Shown: positions 34,143 through 41,948 of the stretch, in pieces
Layout of the letters: the number at the start of each line of letters is the position of its first letter
Position numbering within the stretch: position 1 is the stretch's first letter
Assembly: GCF_008704795.1 (NCBI RefSeq)
Contig: NZ_CP023690.1
Span: 7,326,501-7,390,500, forward strand
Direction of reading: 5' to 3'
DNA length: 64,000 nucleotides
Source: Streptomyces spectabilis
Lineage (GTDB): Bacteria > Actinomycetota > Actinomycetes > Streptomycetales > Streptomycetaceae
Notes under the pieces: generated by a model
Told to the model about the DNA's origin: nothing
Seen by the model: only the letters and a program-made list of their open reading frames with translations
Database searches by the model: none
Made by a program: the position numbers and the translations under genes

Positions 34143-37100
34143 GTGCACGACGACCGACTGCTGGTGGAGGAGCGCCTGGAACGCGCGGTGCGGCAGTTCC
34201 TCCGGCCCGCCCAGTACGCCGACCGCGTGCCGCTCACGCTGTCGGTGTGGCACGCGCCGGGCGAACCGGTGCCCGTCACCGAGGCGCTCGCGGCGGCGTA
34301 CGAACCCTTCGGCACCGGCACCGCCTGGGGAAGGCCCTGGTCGACGAGCTGGTTCCGCATCGAGGGGCAGGTGCCGCAGGCGTGGCGCGGGCGGCGCGTT
34401 GAGGTGGTCCTCGACCCGGGGTTCACCGGCGAGGGGCCCGGGTTCCAGGTCGAGGGCCTCGTCCACGACGCCGCGGGGGTCCCGCTGAAGGGCATTCACC
34501 CGCGCAACCGGCACGTCCCCGTCGTGGCCCGCGCCCAGGGCGGCGAGCCGGTGCGCCTGTTGCTTGAGGCGGCGGCCAACCCGGCGGTCCTGCACGACTT
34601 CGTACCGACCCCGCTCGGCGACGTCCTGACCGCGGGCGATCGGCCGATGTACCGATTCGCCGCTGCCGACGTGGCCGTACTCGACGAGGCCGTCTGGCAT
34701 CTGCTCCTGGACATCGAGGTCCTGTCGGAGCTGATGGGCGAGTTGGACGCGGCGCGTCCGCGGCGCCACGAGATCCTCCGGGCCCTGGAGGACATGCTCG
34801 ACGCGCTCGATCTGCACGATGTGCGGGGCACCGCCGCCGCGGCCCGCGCGGAGCTGGCCGAGGTGCTCGCGCGGCCCGCGCACGCCAGCTCCCACCGCGT
34901 GTCGGCCGCCGGGCACGCGCACATCGACTCGGCGTGGCTGTGGCCGCTGCGCGAGACGGTGCGCAAGGCGTCCAGGACGTTCGCGAACGTGACCGCGCTC
35001 GCGCGTGACTATCCGGAGCTGGTCTTCGCCTGCTCGCAGGCGCAGCAGTACGCGTGGGTCAAGGAGCACCAGCCGCACATCTGGGAGCGGATCAAGAAGG
35101 CGGTGACCGAGGGGAACTGGGCGCCCGTCGGCTCGATGTGGGTGGAGTCGGACGCGAACATGCCGGGCGGGGAGGCCCTGGCCCGGCAGATCGTGCACGG
35201 CAAGCGCTTCTTCCAGGAGGAGTTCGGGGTCGAGACCGAGGAGATCTGGCTGCCCGACTCCTTCGGGTACACGGCCGCCTTCCCGCAGCTCGCGCGGCTC
35301 GCGGGCGTGCGCTGGTTCCTCACCCAGAAACTGAGCTGGAACCAGTCCAACAAGATGCCGCACCACACCTTCTGGTGGGAGGGCATCGACGGCACGCGCG
35401 TCTTCACGCACTTCCCGCCCGTGGACACCTACAACTCCCAGTTCCTCGGCTCCGAACTGGCCCACGCCGAGCGGAACTTCGCGGAGAAGGGGCGCGCGAC
35501 CCGCTCCCTGGTGCCGTTCGGCTGGGGTGACGGCGGGGGCGGGCCGACCCGCGAGATGCTGGAGCGGGCCCGCAGACTGCGGTCCCTGGAGGGCTCGCCG
35601 CGGGTCGAGATCGAGAAGCCGTCGGCGTTCTTCGCCGCGGCCGAGGAGGAGTACGGCGAGCGGGCGCCGGTGTGGTCCGGCGAGCTCTATCTGGAGCTGC
35701 ACCGGGCGACGTACACCACCCAGGCGGCCACCAAGCGCGGCAACCGGCGCAGCGAACACGCCCTCAGGGAAGCCGAGTTGTGGTGCGCCACGGCCGCGCT
35801 CAAGGACCCCGGGTACGCCTATCCGTACGATGCCCTCGACCGGCTGTGGAAGACGGTCCTGCTGCATCAGTTCCACGACATCCTGCCGGGCTCGTCCATC
35901 GCGTGGGTGCACCGGGAGGCGCGGGACACCTACGCACGCGTGCTCGCCGAGCTGGACGGCATCACCGCGGACGCGGTACGTCACCTCGGCGCGGGCGAGG
36001 TCAGTGTCCTGAACGCGTCGCCGTACGCGCGCAGCGAGGTCGTCGAGCACGACGGCGCGCTCACGCATGTGCACGTGGGCCCCTTCGGCACCCGCGCTCT
36101 CGCCGTCGCCGCAGATCACGAGCGGGCACCGGAGGCGGTGACGTCGGCGACGCGGACCGGCACCGAGATCATCCTGACGAACGAGCACCTGCGCGTGACC
36201 GTCGACGCCGACGGGCTGCTCGCCTCCGTGCGGGACCTGGACCACGACCGCGAGGTCCTCGCGCCCGGGACCCGCGGCAACCTCCTCCAGCTCCATCCGG
36301 ACCACCCCACCCGCTACGACGCCTGGGACCTGGACAAGCACTACCGCCACCGGCACACCGACCTGACGGCCGCGGAGTCCGTGGAGCTGGTCGAGGACGG
36401 GCCGCTGCGCGCCTCCGTACGGGTCGTACGCGCCTTCGGGATCGGTTCGCGGATCACGCAGGAGCTGCGGCTCGCGGCGGGCGCCCGCCGCATCGACGTG
36501 GTCACGGACGTGGACTGGCGCGAGTCGGAGAAGGTGCTCAAGGCCGCCTTCCCGCTGGACGTGCACGCCGAACGGTCCGCGGCGGAGATCCAGTTCGGGC
36601 ACGTCCACCGGCCGACGCACGCCAACACCGGCTGGGACGCTGCCCGGTTCGAGATCTGCGCGCACCGATGGCTGCGGGTGGGCGAGGACGGGTACGGGGT
36701 CGCGGTCCTCAACGACTCGACGTACGGGCACGACGTGACGCGCGCCGAGCACACCGACGGGCTCGGCACCACCGTGCGCCTCACGCTCCTCCGGGCGCCG
36801 CACAGCCCGGACCCGGAGACGGACCTGGGGCCGCACCGGTTCACGTACGCGCTGCTTCCCGGGGCCGAGGTGGGGGACGCCGTGGCCGAGGGGCTCGCGC
36901 TGAACCTGCCGGTGCGGGTGGCGGAGGCGGGCGACGTCGCGCCGCTCGTGCGGGTCGACCATCCCGGGGTGACGGTGGAGTCGGTGAAGCTGGCGGAGGA
37001 CCGGAGCGGGGATGTGGTGGTGCGCCTCTACGAGTCCCGGGGCGGGCGGGCTCGGGCTGTGCTGACCTCGGCGTTCGCCGTCGCCCACGCCGAGGTCACG

Positions 37101-37205
37101 GATCTGCTCGAACGCCCCCTCCACCCCGCCACCACCACCGGCGCGGGCCTCACCCTCTCCTTGCGGCCCTTCCAGATCCTGACACTGAGGCTCCGGCCGG
37201 CGTAG
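34143..37205 (+). CDS. Alpha-mannosidase, glycoside hydrolase family 38
   Basis: A 1020-residue GH38 enzyme. The catalytic domain has the zinc motif AGHAHIDSAWLWPLRE (about residue 260) and the nucleophile Asp in WLPDSFGYTAAFPQLARLAG, with TQKLSWNQSNKMPHHTFWWEG shortly after. A mid domain and C-terminal beta domains follow. There is no signal peptide, so it is cytoplasmic and probably acts on imported mannosides or glycans. GTG 34143 follows GGAGGAG by 5 nt. No transporter is adjacent. It ends before repeat copy 4. Confidence 0.92.
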   Translation: MHDDRLLVEERLERAVRQFLRPAQYADRVPLTLSVWHAPGEPVPVTEALAAAYEPFGTGTAWGRPWSTSWFRIEGQVPQAWRGRRVEVVLDPGFTGEGPGFQVEGLVHDAAGVPLKGIHPRNRHVPVVARAQGGEPVRLLLEAAANPAVLHDFVPTPLGDVLTAGDRPMYRFAAADVAVLDEAVWHLLLDIEVLSELMGELDAARPRRHEILRALEDMLDALDLHDVRGTAAAARAELAEVLARPAHASSHRVSAAGHAHIDSAWLWPLRETVRKASRTFANVTALARDYPELVFACSQAQQYAWVKEHQPHIWERIKKAVTEGNWAPVGSMWVESDANMPGGEALARQIVHGKRFFQEEFGVETEEIWLPDSFGYTAAFPQLARLAGVRWFLTQKLSWNQSNKMPHHTFWWEGIDGTRVFTHFPPVDTYNSQFLGSELAHAERNFAEKGRATRSLVPFGWGDGGGGPTREMLERARRLRSLEGSPRVEIEKPSAFFAAAEEEYGERAPVWSGELYLELHRATYTTQAATKRGNRRSEHALREAELWCATAALKDPGYAYPYDALDRLWKTVLLHQFHDILPGSSIAWVHREARDTYARVLAELDGITADAVRHLGAGEVSVLNASPYARSEVVEHDGALTHVHVGPFGTRALAVAADHERAPEAVTSATRTGTEIILTNEHLRVTVDADGLLASVRDLDHDREVLAPGTRGNLLQLHPDHPTRYDAWDLDKHYRHRHTDLTAAESVELVEDGPLRASVRVVRAFGIGSRITQELRLAAGARRIDVVTDVDWRESEKVLKAAFPLDVHAERSAAEIQFGHVHRPTHANTGWDAARFEICAHRWLRVGEDGYGVAVLNDSTYGHDVTRAEHTDGLGTTVRLTLLRAPHSPDPETDLGPHRFTYALLPGAEVGDAVAEGLALNLPVRVAEAGDVAPLVRVDHPGVTVESVKLAEDRSGDVVVRLYESRGGRARAVLTSAFAVAHAEVTDLLERPLHPATTTGAGLTLSLRPFQILTLRLRPA

Positions 37206-37234
37206 GGGTCCCCTCGCGGCGCGTCGGCCTTCGG

Positions 37235-37320
37235 CCTCGTCCTCAAACGCCGGACGGGCTAAATGATCTCGACTGCGGCCCAGCGGACAGTTTCAGCCCG
37301 TCCGGCGTTTGAGGACGAGG
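37235..37320. repeat. Dispersed repeat, copy 4 (long stem-loop)
   Basis: The left arm (37235-37263) starts CCTCGTCCTCAAACGCCGGA and the right arm (37291-37320) ends GGCGTTTGAGGACGAGG. They pair with a single 1-nt indel over about 29 bp. It lies between the convergent mannosidase and TPR-like genes. Confidence 0.9.
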
Positions 37321-37346
37321 GGCGGGTCTGGGGCACTCCGCGAGGG

Positions 37347-38123
37347 CTACGCGGCCGGGGCCGGTGGGGTCAGTTGGGGGGCCAGCCAGGAGGGGACGCC
37401 GCCGAGGAGGCGGAAGAGGCGGGTGGCCTCGGCGCGCAGGCGGGAGGACTCGGGTTCGGGCTCGGCGTCGGCGAGGGCGGCGAGCGCGGGGGCCGTGCCG
37501 ACGAGGAAGCCCAACTCCTCCCGCAGCCGCAGGGATTCGGCGAAGCCGTGCCGGGCCTCCGCCAACTCCCCCTCGCGCAGGGCGAGTCCGGCGAGGTGCC
37601 GCCAGGTGAAGGAGAGCAGGAGGGAGTCCTCGTGCGCGGTGGCCCCGGCGTGGGCGCGCCGGTACGCGGCGCGCGCGGCCTGCGGCGAGTCGGCGAGGTG
37701 CTCCGCGACCAGGCCGCGGCGGAAGTCGAGCAGGGCCCGCCCGATCGCCCCGGGGGCGAGCAGCGCGGCCGCCCGGCCGAGCGCGGTACGGGCCTCGTCG
37801 GCCCGGTCGCGTACCCCCAACACGGTGGCGGCGTAGGCGAGTTGACCGCGCTCGCAGGCCGCGGCCCCGCGCGCGTCGTCATCGTCGGCGACGGCCTCCG
37901 CCGTCCGCAGGCTGTCCTCGGCCTCGCCCCACCCCTCCCCGGTGAACAGACAGCGCTCGACGAGCAGGGAGGTTCTCTGGAGCGCGGCGGCCGCGCCCTC
38001 CCGGGGCGCGAGCAGTGCTGCGGCGTCGGTCCAGCAGCCGCGCGAGCGCAGCCGCCATACCGCGGTCTGGAGTGGATCGTGCCCTGAGCCATTTCCCGTA
38101 CCAGACATGGCGGTATGCGCCAC
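37347..38123 (-). CDS. TPR-like helical-repeat protein, function unknown
   Basis: A 258-residue, Ala/Leu/Arg-rich helical protein with about five TPR-like helix pairs (GCWTDAAALLAPREG, DSLRTAEAVADDDD, ADEARTALGRAAALLAPG, GELAEARHGFAESLRLREELG). It has no catalytic motif, signal or membrane segment. GTG 38123 follows GGGAGGG by 4 nt; an ATG five codons later has no ribosome site. The repeats suggest a protein-interaction role. It reads left from a 163-nt gap shared with the PucR 3' end. Confidence 0.8.
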   Translation of the reverse strand: MAHTAMSGTGNGSGHDPLQTAVWRLRSRGCWTDAAALLAPREGAAAALQRTSLLVERCLFTGEGWGEAEDSLRTAEAVADDDDARGAAACERGQLAYAATVLGVRDRADEARTALGRAAALLAPGAIGRALLDFRRGLVAEHLADSPQAARAAYRRAHAGATAHEDSLLLSFTWRHLAGLALREGELAEARHGFAESLRLREELGFLVGTAPALAALADAEPEPESSRLRAEATRLFRLLGGVPSWLAPQLTPPAPAA

Positions 38124-38286
38124 GTTGCCCTCCCCTAGCGCACCATTGAGCTGTTGAGTCGTGGGCGAATCTCAGCACGGATCGGCGCGCCTGGCCAAGG
38201 GGGTGGGTGAAGGATTTCACAAAGTTGGGGGAGGCGGATGGTGTCGTTTTGGGCTACGCCGACCGGTTCACGCCCGCGCGCGTGGC

Positions 38287-40005
38287 TCAGCTCATGCGCA
38301 ATGCCAAGAAGAAATCCAGCTTGTCCTCCAGGCGCGCGAGGTCACGGCCCGTCAACTGCTCGATTCGGCCCACGCGGTAGCGCAGTGTGTTGACGTGGAG
38401 GTGCAGCCGGGTCGCGCAGCGCGTCCACGAGCCGTCGCAGTCGAGGAACGCCTCCAGGGTGGGGATGAGCTCCGCCCGGTGGCGCCGGTCGTACTCGCGC
38501 AGCGGGTCCAGGAGCCGGGCCGTGAAGGCGCGGCGCACGTCGTCGGGCACGAACGGCAGCAGCAGCACGTGGGAGGCCAGCTCCTGGTGGCCCGCGGCAC
38601 AGACCCGGCCGGGGCGTGCGGCCGCGACCCGGCGGGCGTGCCGGGCCTCCTCCAGGGCGCCGCGCAGGCCCTCCGCCGAGTGCACGGCCGCGCTGACGCC
38701 GAGGGTGAGGCGGCCGTCGTCGGCGAGGCCCGCCGCGAGGGGTTCGCGCACGGCGGCCAGGAGCGCGTCGGCGAGCAGGCCCGCGTCGCCGCCCTCGGCC
38801 TCCGGGGACATCGCCGGGAGCGGCACCAGGGCGATGGCCTCGTCGCCGGTGTGCGCGACGGCGATCCGGTCGGACGGGTCGGGGCCCGCGGTCGCCGGGT
38901 CGACGAGGATCTCCTCCAGGAGCGCCTGGGCGACGGGACCGCTCTCGATCCCCGCGCGGCGCCCGCCGGCGGCGTCGGCCGACGGCCCGCCCTGTACGTC
39001 GTCCCACTCCACGCGGGCCACCACGACCTGCCAGTGCGGGGCCGCGCCGAGCCCGGGAAGCAGCACAGGGGCCGCGACCCGCAGCCGCGCGGCGATCTCG
39101 GCGGGGGCGGCACCCGTCTGGACCAGTTCGAGGACCTCCTGGGCCAGGCGGCGGCGCACCGTGCGCGCCGCGTCCCTGCGGTCCCGCTCGACGGCGATCA
39201 GCTGGGTCACGCCCTGGAGCAGGTCGAGCCGCTCCTCGGGCCAGTCGCCCGCGTCGGCCTCGACGGCGAGCAGCCAGTCGGAGAGCACGGTCTCGCGCAC
39301 GTCCCGGGAGGCGCCCGCGCTGCCCCGGCCGCTGGAGCGGATGGGGAACAGTGAGTAGGTGAGGCCGTCCACGGCCACCCGGTGCGGGCCGCGCCGCCCG
39401 GTGCGGGCGGCGGCCAGGTGCTCCCCGGCGAGCCGCGCGCGGATCGGGGCCGAGAGGCCGGGCGCGCCCGCGGCCGCCCCGGCGATGGCGCGCCCGGCGG
39501 GGGAGAGCACCCAGGCGCGCAGGTCCAGGTCCGAGCCGAGCAGGTCGAGGACCACGTCCGGGCCGCCGCCCGCGGGGCCCGACGTCATCAGGCGGCGGTG
39601 CCGGTCCACGACGGCCGCGAGGTCGCCCGCGCGCTCGCCGGAGACCTGGCGCACCACGTGCTCGGTGATCGTCGCGAAGGCCACCGACTCGTTGACGGCG
39701 AAGAGCGGGAGCCGGTGCCGGGCACAGGCCTCGACCAGGTCCTCGGGGATGTCGCCCAGCTCGGCCTCGCCCGCGGCGAGCGCCGCGACCCCGGCGGTCG
39801 CGAGGATGCGGACGAAGGGCTCCGTGTCGGCGGCGTCCCGGCGCCAGGCGAGGCCGGTGAGCACCAGCTCGCCGCCGCCCAGATAGCGGCTGGGGTCGCG
39901 CAGGTCCGTGGTCATCACGCCCCGCACGGTGCGGTCGAGCTCGTCCTCGCCGCCGAGCAGCCTGAGGCCCAGCGCGTCGGTGTCAAGGAGTGCGCGCAGC
40001 CGCAT
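38287..40005 (-). CDS. PucR-family regulator of purine catabolism
   Basis: A 572-residue regulator. Residues 1-130 are the PucR sensory domain (RGVMTTDLRDPSRYLGGGELVLTGLAW, DIPEDLVEACARHRLPLFAVNE). The centre is a GGDEF-like/CdaR region. The C-terminus is the PucR-type HTH (LIPTLEAFLDCDGSWTRCATRLHLHVNTLRYRVGRIEQL). It is divergent from the xanthine dehydrogenase operon, which is its likely target. The ATG at 40005 is taken as the first Met before RALLDTDALGLRLL; the frame stays open upstream without a family-like sequence. Confidence 0.92.
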   Translation of the reverse strand: MRLRALLDTDALGLRLLGGEDELDRTVRGVMTTDLRDPSRYLGGGELVLTGLAWRRDAADTEPFVRILATAGVAALAAGEAELGDIPEDLVEACARHRLPLFAVNESVAFATITEHVVRQVSGERAGDLAAVVDRHRRLMTSGPAGGGPDVVLDLLGSDLDLRAWVLSPAGRAIAGAAAGAPGLSAPIRARLAGEHLAAARTGRRGPHRVAVDGLTYSLFPIRSSGRGSAGASRDVRETVLSDWLLAVEADAGDWPEERLDLLQGVTQLIAVERDRRDAARTVRRRLAQEVLELVQTGAAPAEIAARLRVAAPVLLPGLGAAPHWQVVVARVEWDDVQGGPSADAAGGRRAGIESGPVAQALLEEILVDPATAGPDPSDRIAVAHTGDEAIALVPLPAMSPEAEGGDAGLLADALLAAVREPLAAGLADDGRLTLGVSAAVHSAEGLRGALEEARHARRVAAARPGRVCAAGHQELASHVLLLPFVPDDVRRAFTARLLDPLREYDRRHRAELIPTLEAFLDCDGSWTRCATRLHLHVNTLRYRVGRIEQLTGRDLARLEDKLDFFLALRMS

Positions 40006-40460
40006 GGTGTCGTCGCCGCCGATCTGTCTCGATTTCGTGTGCGCCCGGCCGCGCCGGGGGGTCCGGGGGCCGTGGGCCCCGGCGTCCTGGCGGTTTCCGG
40101 GGGAATCCGAAGAGGTTACTGGGGCCTGTTCTTCATATGAATCTACAAGACTCGCGGCTTGGCCTGCCAACTCCTTCATGGTTTCGGTGACTGACCCCAT
40201 CGGAGGAGCGGGCGGTGTACTTGCCCCACTCCGCGTTAACAGGACATGAACGAGCAGTCGAGAGGCGTACGGCCCACATGGCCGGATCGATCGCCTCCAC
40301 TCGGAAGCCGCGCCCCCGCCGCCACCCGGAAGGCGGACAGCCGCTTCCCCCGGAAGACCGCGACAGGCGTTCACGATCAGCAACATCGCCCCCGGTCGCG
40401 CGCACCGCGTACGAACACCGAGCACGATGACGACGCACGATTACGAAGAGAGAGCCACTC
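40006..40460. promoter_or_regulatory. Divergent control region between pucR and xanthine dehydrogenase genes
   Basis: A 455-nt gap without a supportable gene. It holds a 10-bp palindrome TTCATATGAA at 40132-40141, conspicuous in this GC-rich sequence, and a purine-rich ribosome site (GAAGAGAGAG) before the xanthine dehydrogenase ATG. A PucR operator is expected here; which element it is cannot be told. Confidence 0.5.
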
Positions 40461-41351
40461 ATGGACTTCCTTCGCCCCGCCAGCTGGGAGGAGGCGCTCG
40501 CCGCGAAGGCCGAGCACCCCACGGCTGTGCCGATCGCGGGTGGCACCGACGTCATGGTCGAGATCAACTTCGACCACCGGCGTCCGGAGTACCTCCTGGA
40601 CCTCAACCGCATCGGTGAGCTGCGGGAGTGGGAGGTCGGCGAGGACACCGTCCGGCTCGGCGCCTCCGTTCCGTACACCGACATCATGGAGAACCTGCGC
40701 GCCGAGCTGCCCGGCCTCGCGCTCGCCTCGCACACCGTGGCATCGCCGCAGATCCGCAACCGCGGCGGCGTCGGCGGCAACCTGGGCACCGCGTCCCCGG
40801 CCGGTGACGCCCATCCGGCGCTCCTCGCCGCGGGCGCCGAGGTCGAGGCGGAGTCCGTGCGCGGCACCCGGCGGATCCCGATCGACGACTTCTACACCGG
40901 GGTGAAGCGCAACGCGCTCGCCCCGGACGAGCTGATCAGGGCCGTGCACATCAAGAAGGCCGAAGGACCGCAGCAGTACTCCAAGGTGGGTACGCGCAAC
41001 GCCATGGTCATCGCCGTGTGCGCATTCGGCATCGCGCTGCACCCCGGCACCCGCACCGTGCGCACCGGCATCGGCTCCGCGGCCCCCACCCCGATCCGCG
41101 CGAAGGCCGCCGAGGAGTTCCTGGACGCGGCCCTGGAAGAGGGCGGCTTCTGGGACAGCAAGAAGATCATCACCCCGTCGGTCGCCAAGCAGTTCGCGGA
41201 GCTCGCCGCCGGTGCCGCCAACCCCATCGACGACGTCCGCGGCACCGCGAGCTACCGCCGCCACGCCGTCGGCATCATGGCCCGCCGCACGCTCGGCTGG
41301 GCCTGGGAGTCCTACCGCGGCGACGGCCGCAGCACGGAGGGAGTCGCGTAA
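40461..41351 (+). CDS. Xanthine dehydrogenase, FAD-binding subunit
   Basis: Middle subunit of a molybdenum hydroxylase, 296 residues. FAD contacts are visible as TAVPIAGGTDVMVEI (about 22-36) and SPQIRNRGGVGGNLGTASPAGD (about 95-116), with a CO-dehydrogenase flavoprotein C-terminal domain after residue 175. It passes electrons from the Fe-S subunit to NAD+. It is first in the operon, and its TAA overlaps the ATG of the next gene. Confidence 0.95.
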   Translation: MDFLRPASWEEALAAKAEHPTAVPIAGGTDVMVEINFDHRRPEYLLDLNRIGELREWEVGEDTVRLGASVPYTDIMENLRAELPGLALASHTVASPQIRNRGGVGGNLGTASPAGDAHPALLAAGAEVEAESVRGTRRIPIDDFYTGVKRNALAPDELIRAVHIKKAEGPQQYSKVGTRNAMVIAVCAFGIALHPGTRTVRTGIGSAAPTPIRAKAAEEFLDAALEEGGFWDSKKIITPSVAKQFAELAAGAANPIDDVRGTASYRRHAVGIMARRTLGWAWESYRGDGRSTEGVA

Positions 41352-41944
41352 TGCGTGTCAACTTCACGGTCAACGGCCGGCCGCAGGAAGCCGACGACGT
41401 GTGGGAGGGCGAGTCCCTGCTGTACGTGCTGCGCGAGCGCATGGGCCTGCCGGGCTCGAAGAACGCCTGCGAGCAGGGCGAGTGCGGCTCCTGCACGGTC
41501 CGCCTCGACGGCGTGCCGGTGTGCGCCTGTCTGGTCGCGGCCGGGCAGGTCGAGGGCCGCGAGGTCGTCACCGTCGAGGGCCTCGCCGACTTCGCCAAGC
41601 AGCGGGCGGAGCACGCCGGGTGCGCCCCTGAGGCCTCGGGCGCCTGTGGGGTGTCCCTGGATCAGGCCAAGCGCTGGCAGGCGGGGCCCGCCGACTCCCA
41701 CACCGGCGAGGGCACCGAACTCTCGCCCGTCCAGCAGGCGTTCATCGACGCGGGCGCCGTCCAGTGCGGCTTCTGCACGCCGGGCCTGCTCGTCGCCGCC
41801 GACGAGATGCTGGAGCGCAACCCGGACCCCTCGGACGCCGACATCCGCGAGGCCCTCTCCGGCAACCTGTGCCGCTGCACGGGCTACGAGAAGATCCTGG
41901 ACGCGGTCCGCCTCGCCGCCGCGCGCCAGACCGAGGAGGTCTGA
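41351..41944 (+). CDS. Xanthine dehydrogenase, [2Fe-2S] subunit
   Basis: Small subunit, 197 residues. The plant-type [2Fe-2S] motif is CEQGECGSCTV with a later VCAC. The helical second cluster is CGFCTPG and CRCTGYEKI. An insertion of about 35 residues between the two clusters (HAGCAPEASGACGVSLDQAK) adds two more cysteines and is longer than in common xdh small subunits. It transfers electrons from Mo to FAD. The ATG at 41351 overlaps the preceding stop (TAATG). Confidence 0.94.
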   Translation: MRVNFTVNGRPQEADDVWEGESLLYVLRERMGLPGSKNACEQGECGSCTVRLDGVPVCACLVAAGQVEGREVVTVEGLADFAKQRAEHAGCAPEASGACGVSLDQAKRWQAGPADSHTGEGTELSPVQQAFIDAGAVQCGFCTPGLLVAADEMLERNPDPSDADIREALSGNLCRCTGYEKILDAVRLAAARQTEEV

Positions 41945-41948
41945 GGAC

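Noticed and set aside
34059..37124. Leftward open frame of about 1000 codons opposite the alpha-mannosidase
   Set aside because: It is complementary to a well-supported GH38 enzyme and its translation has no domain-like features.
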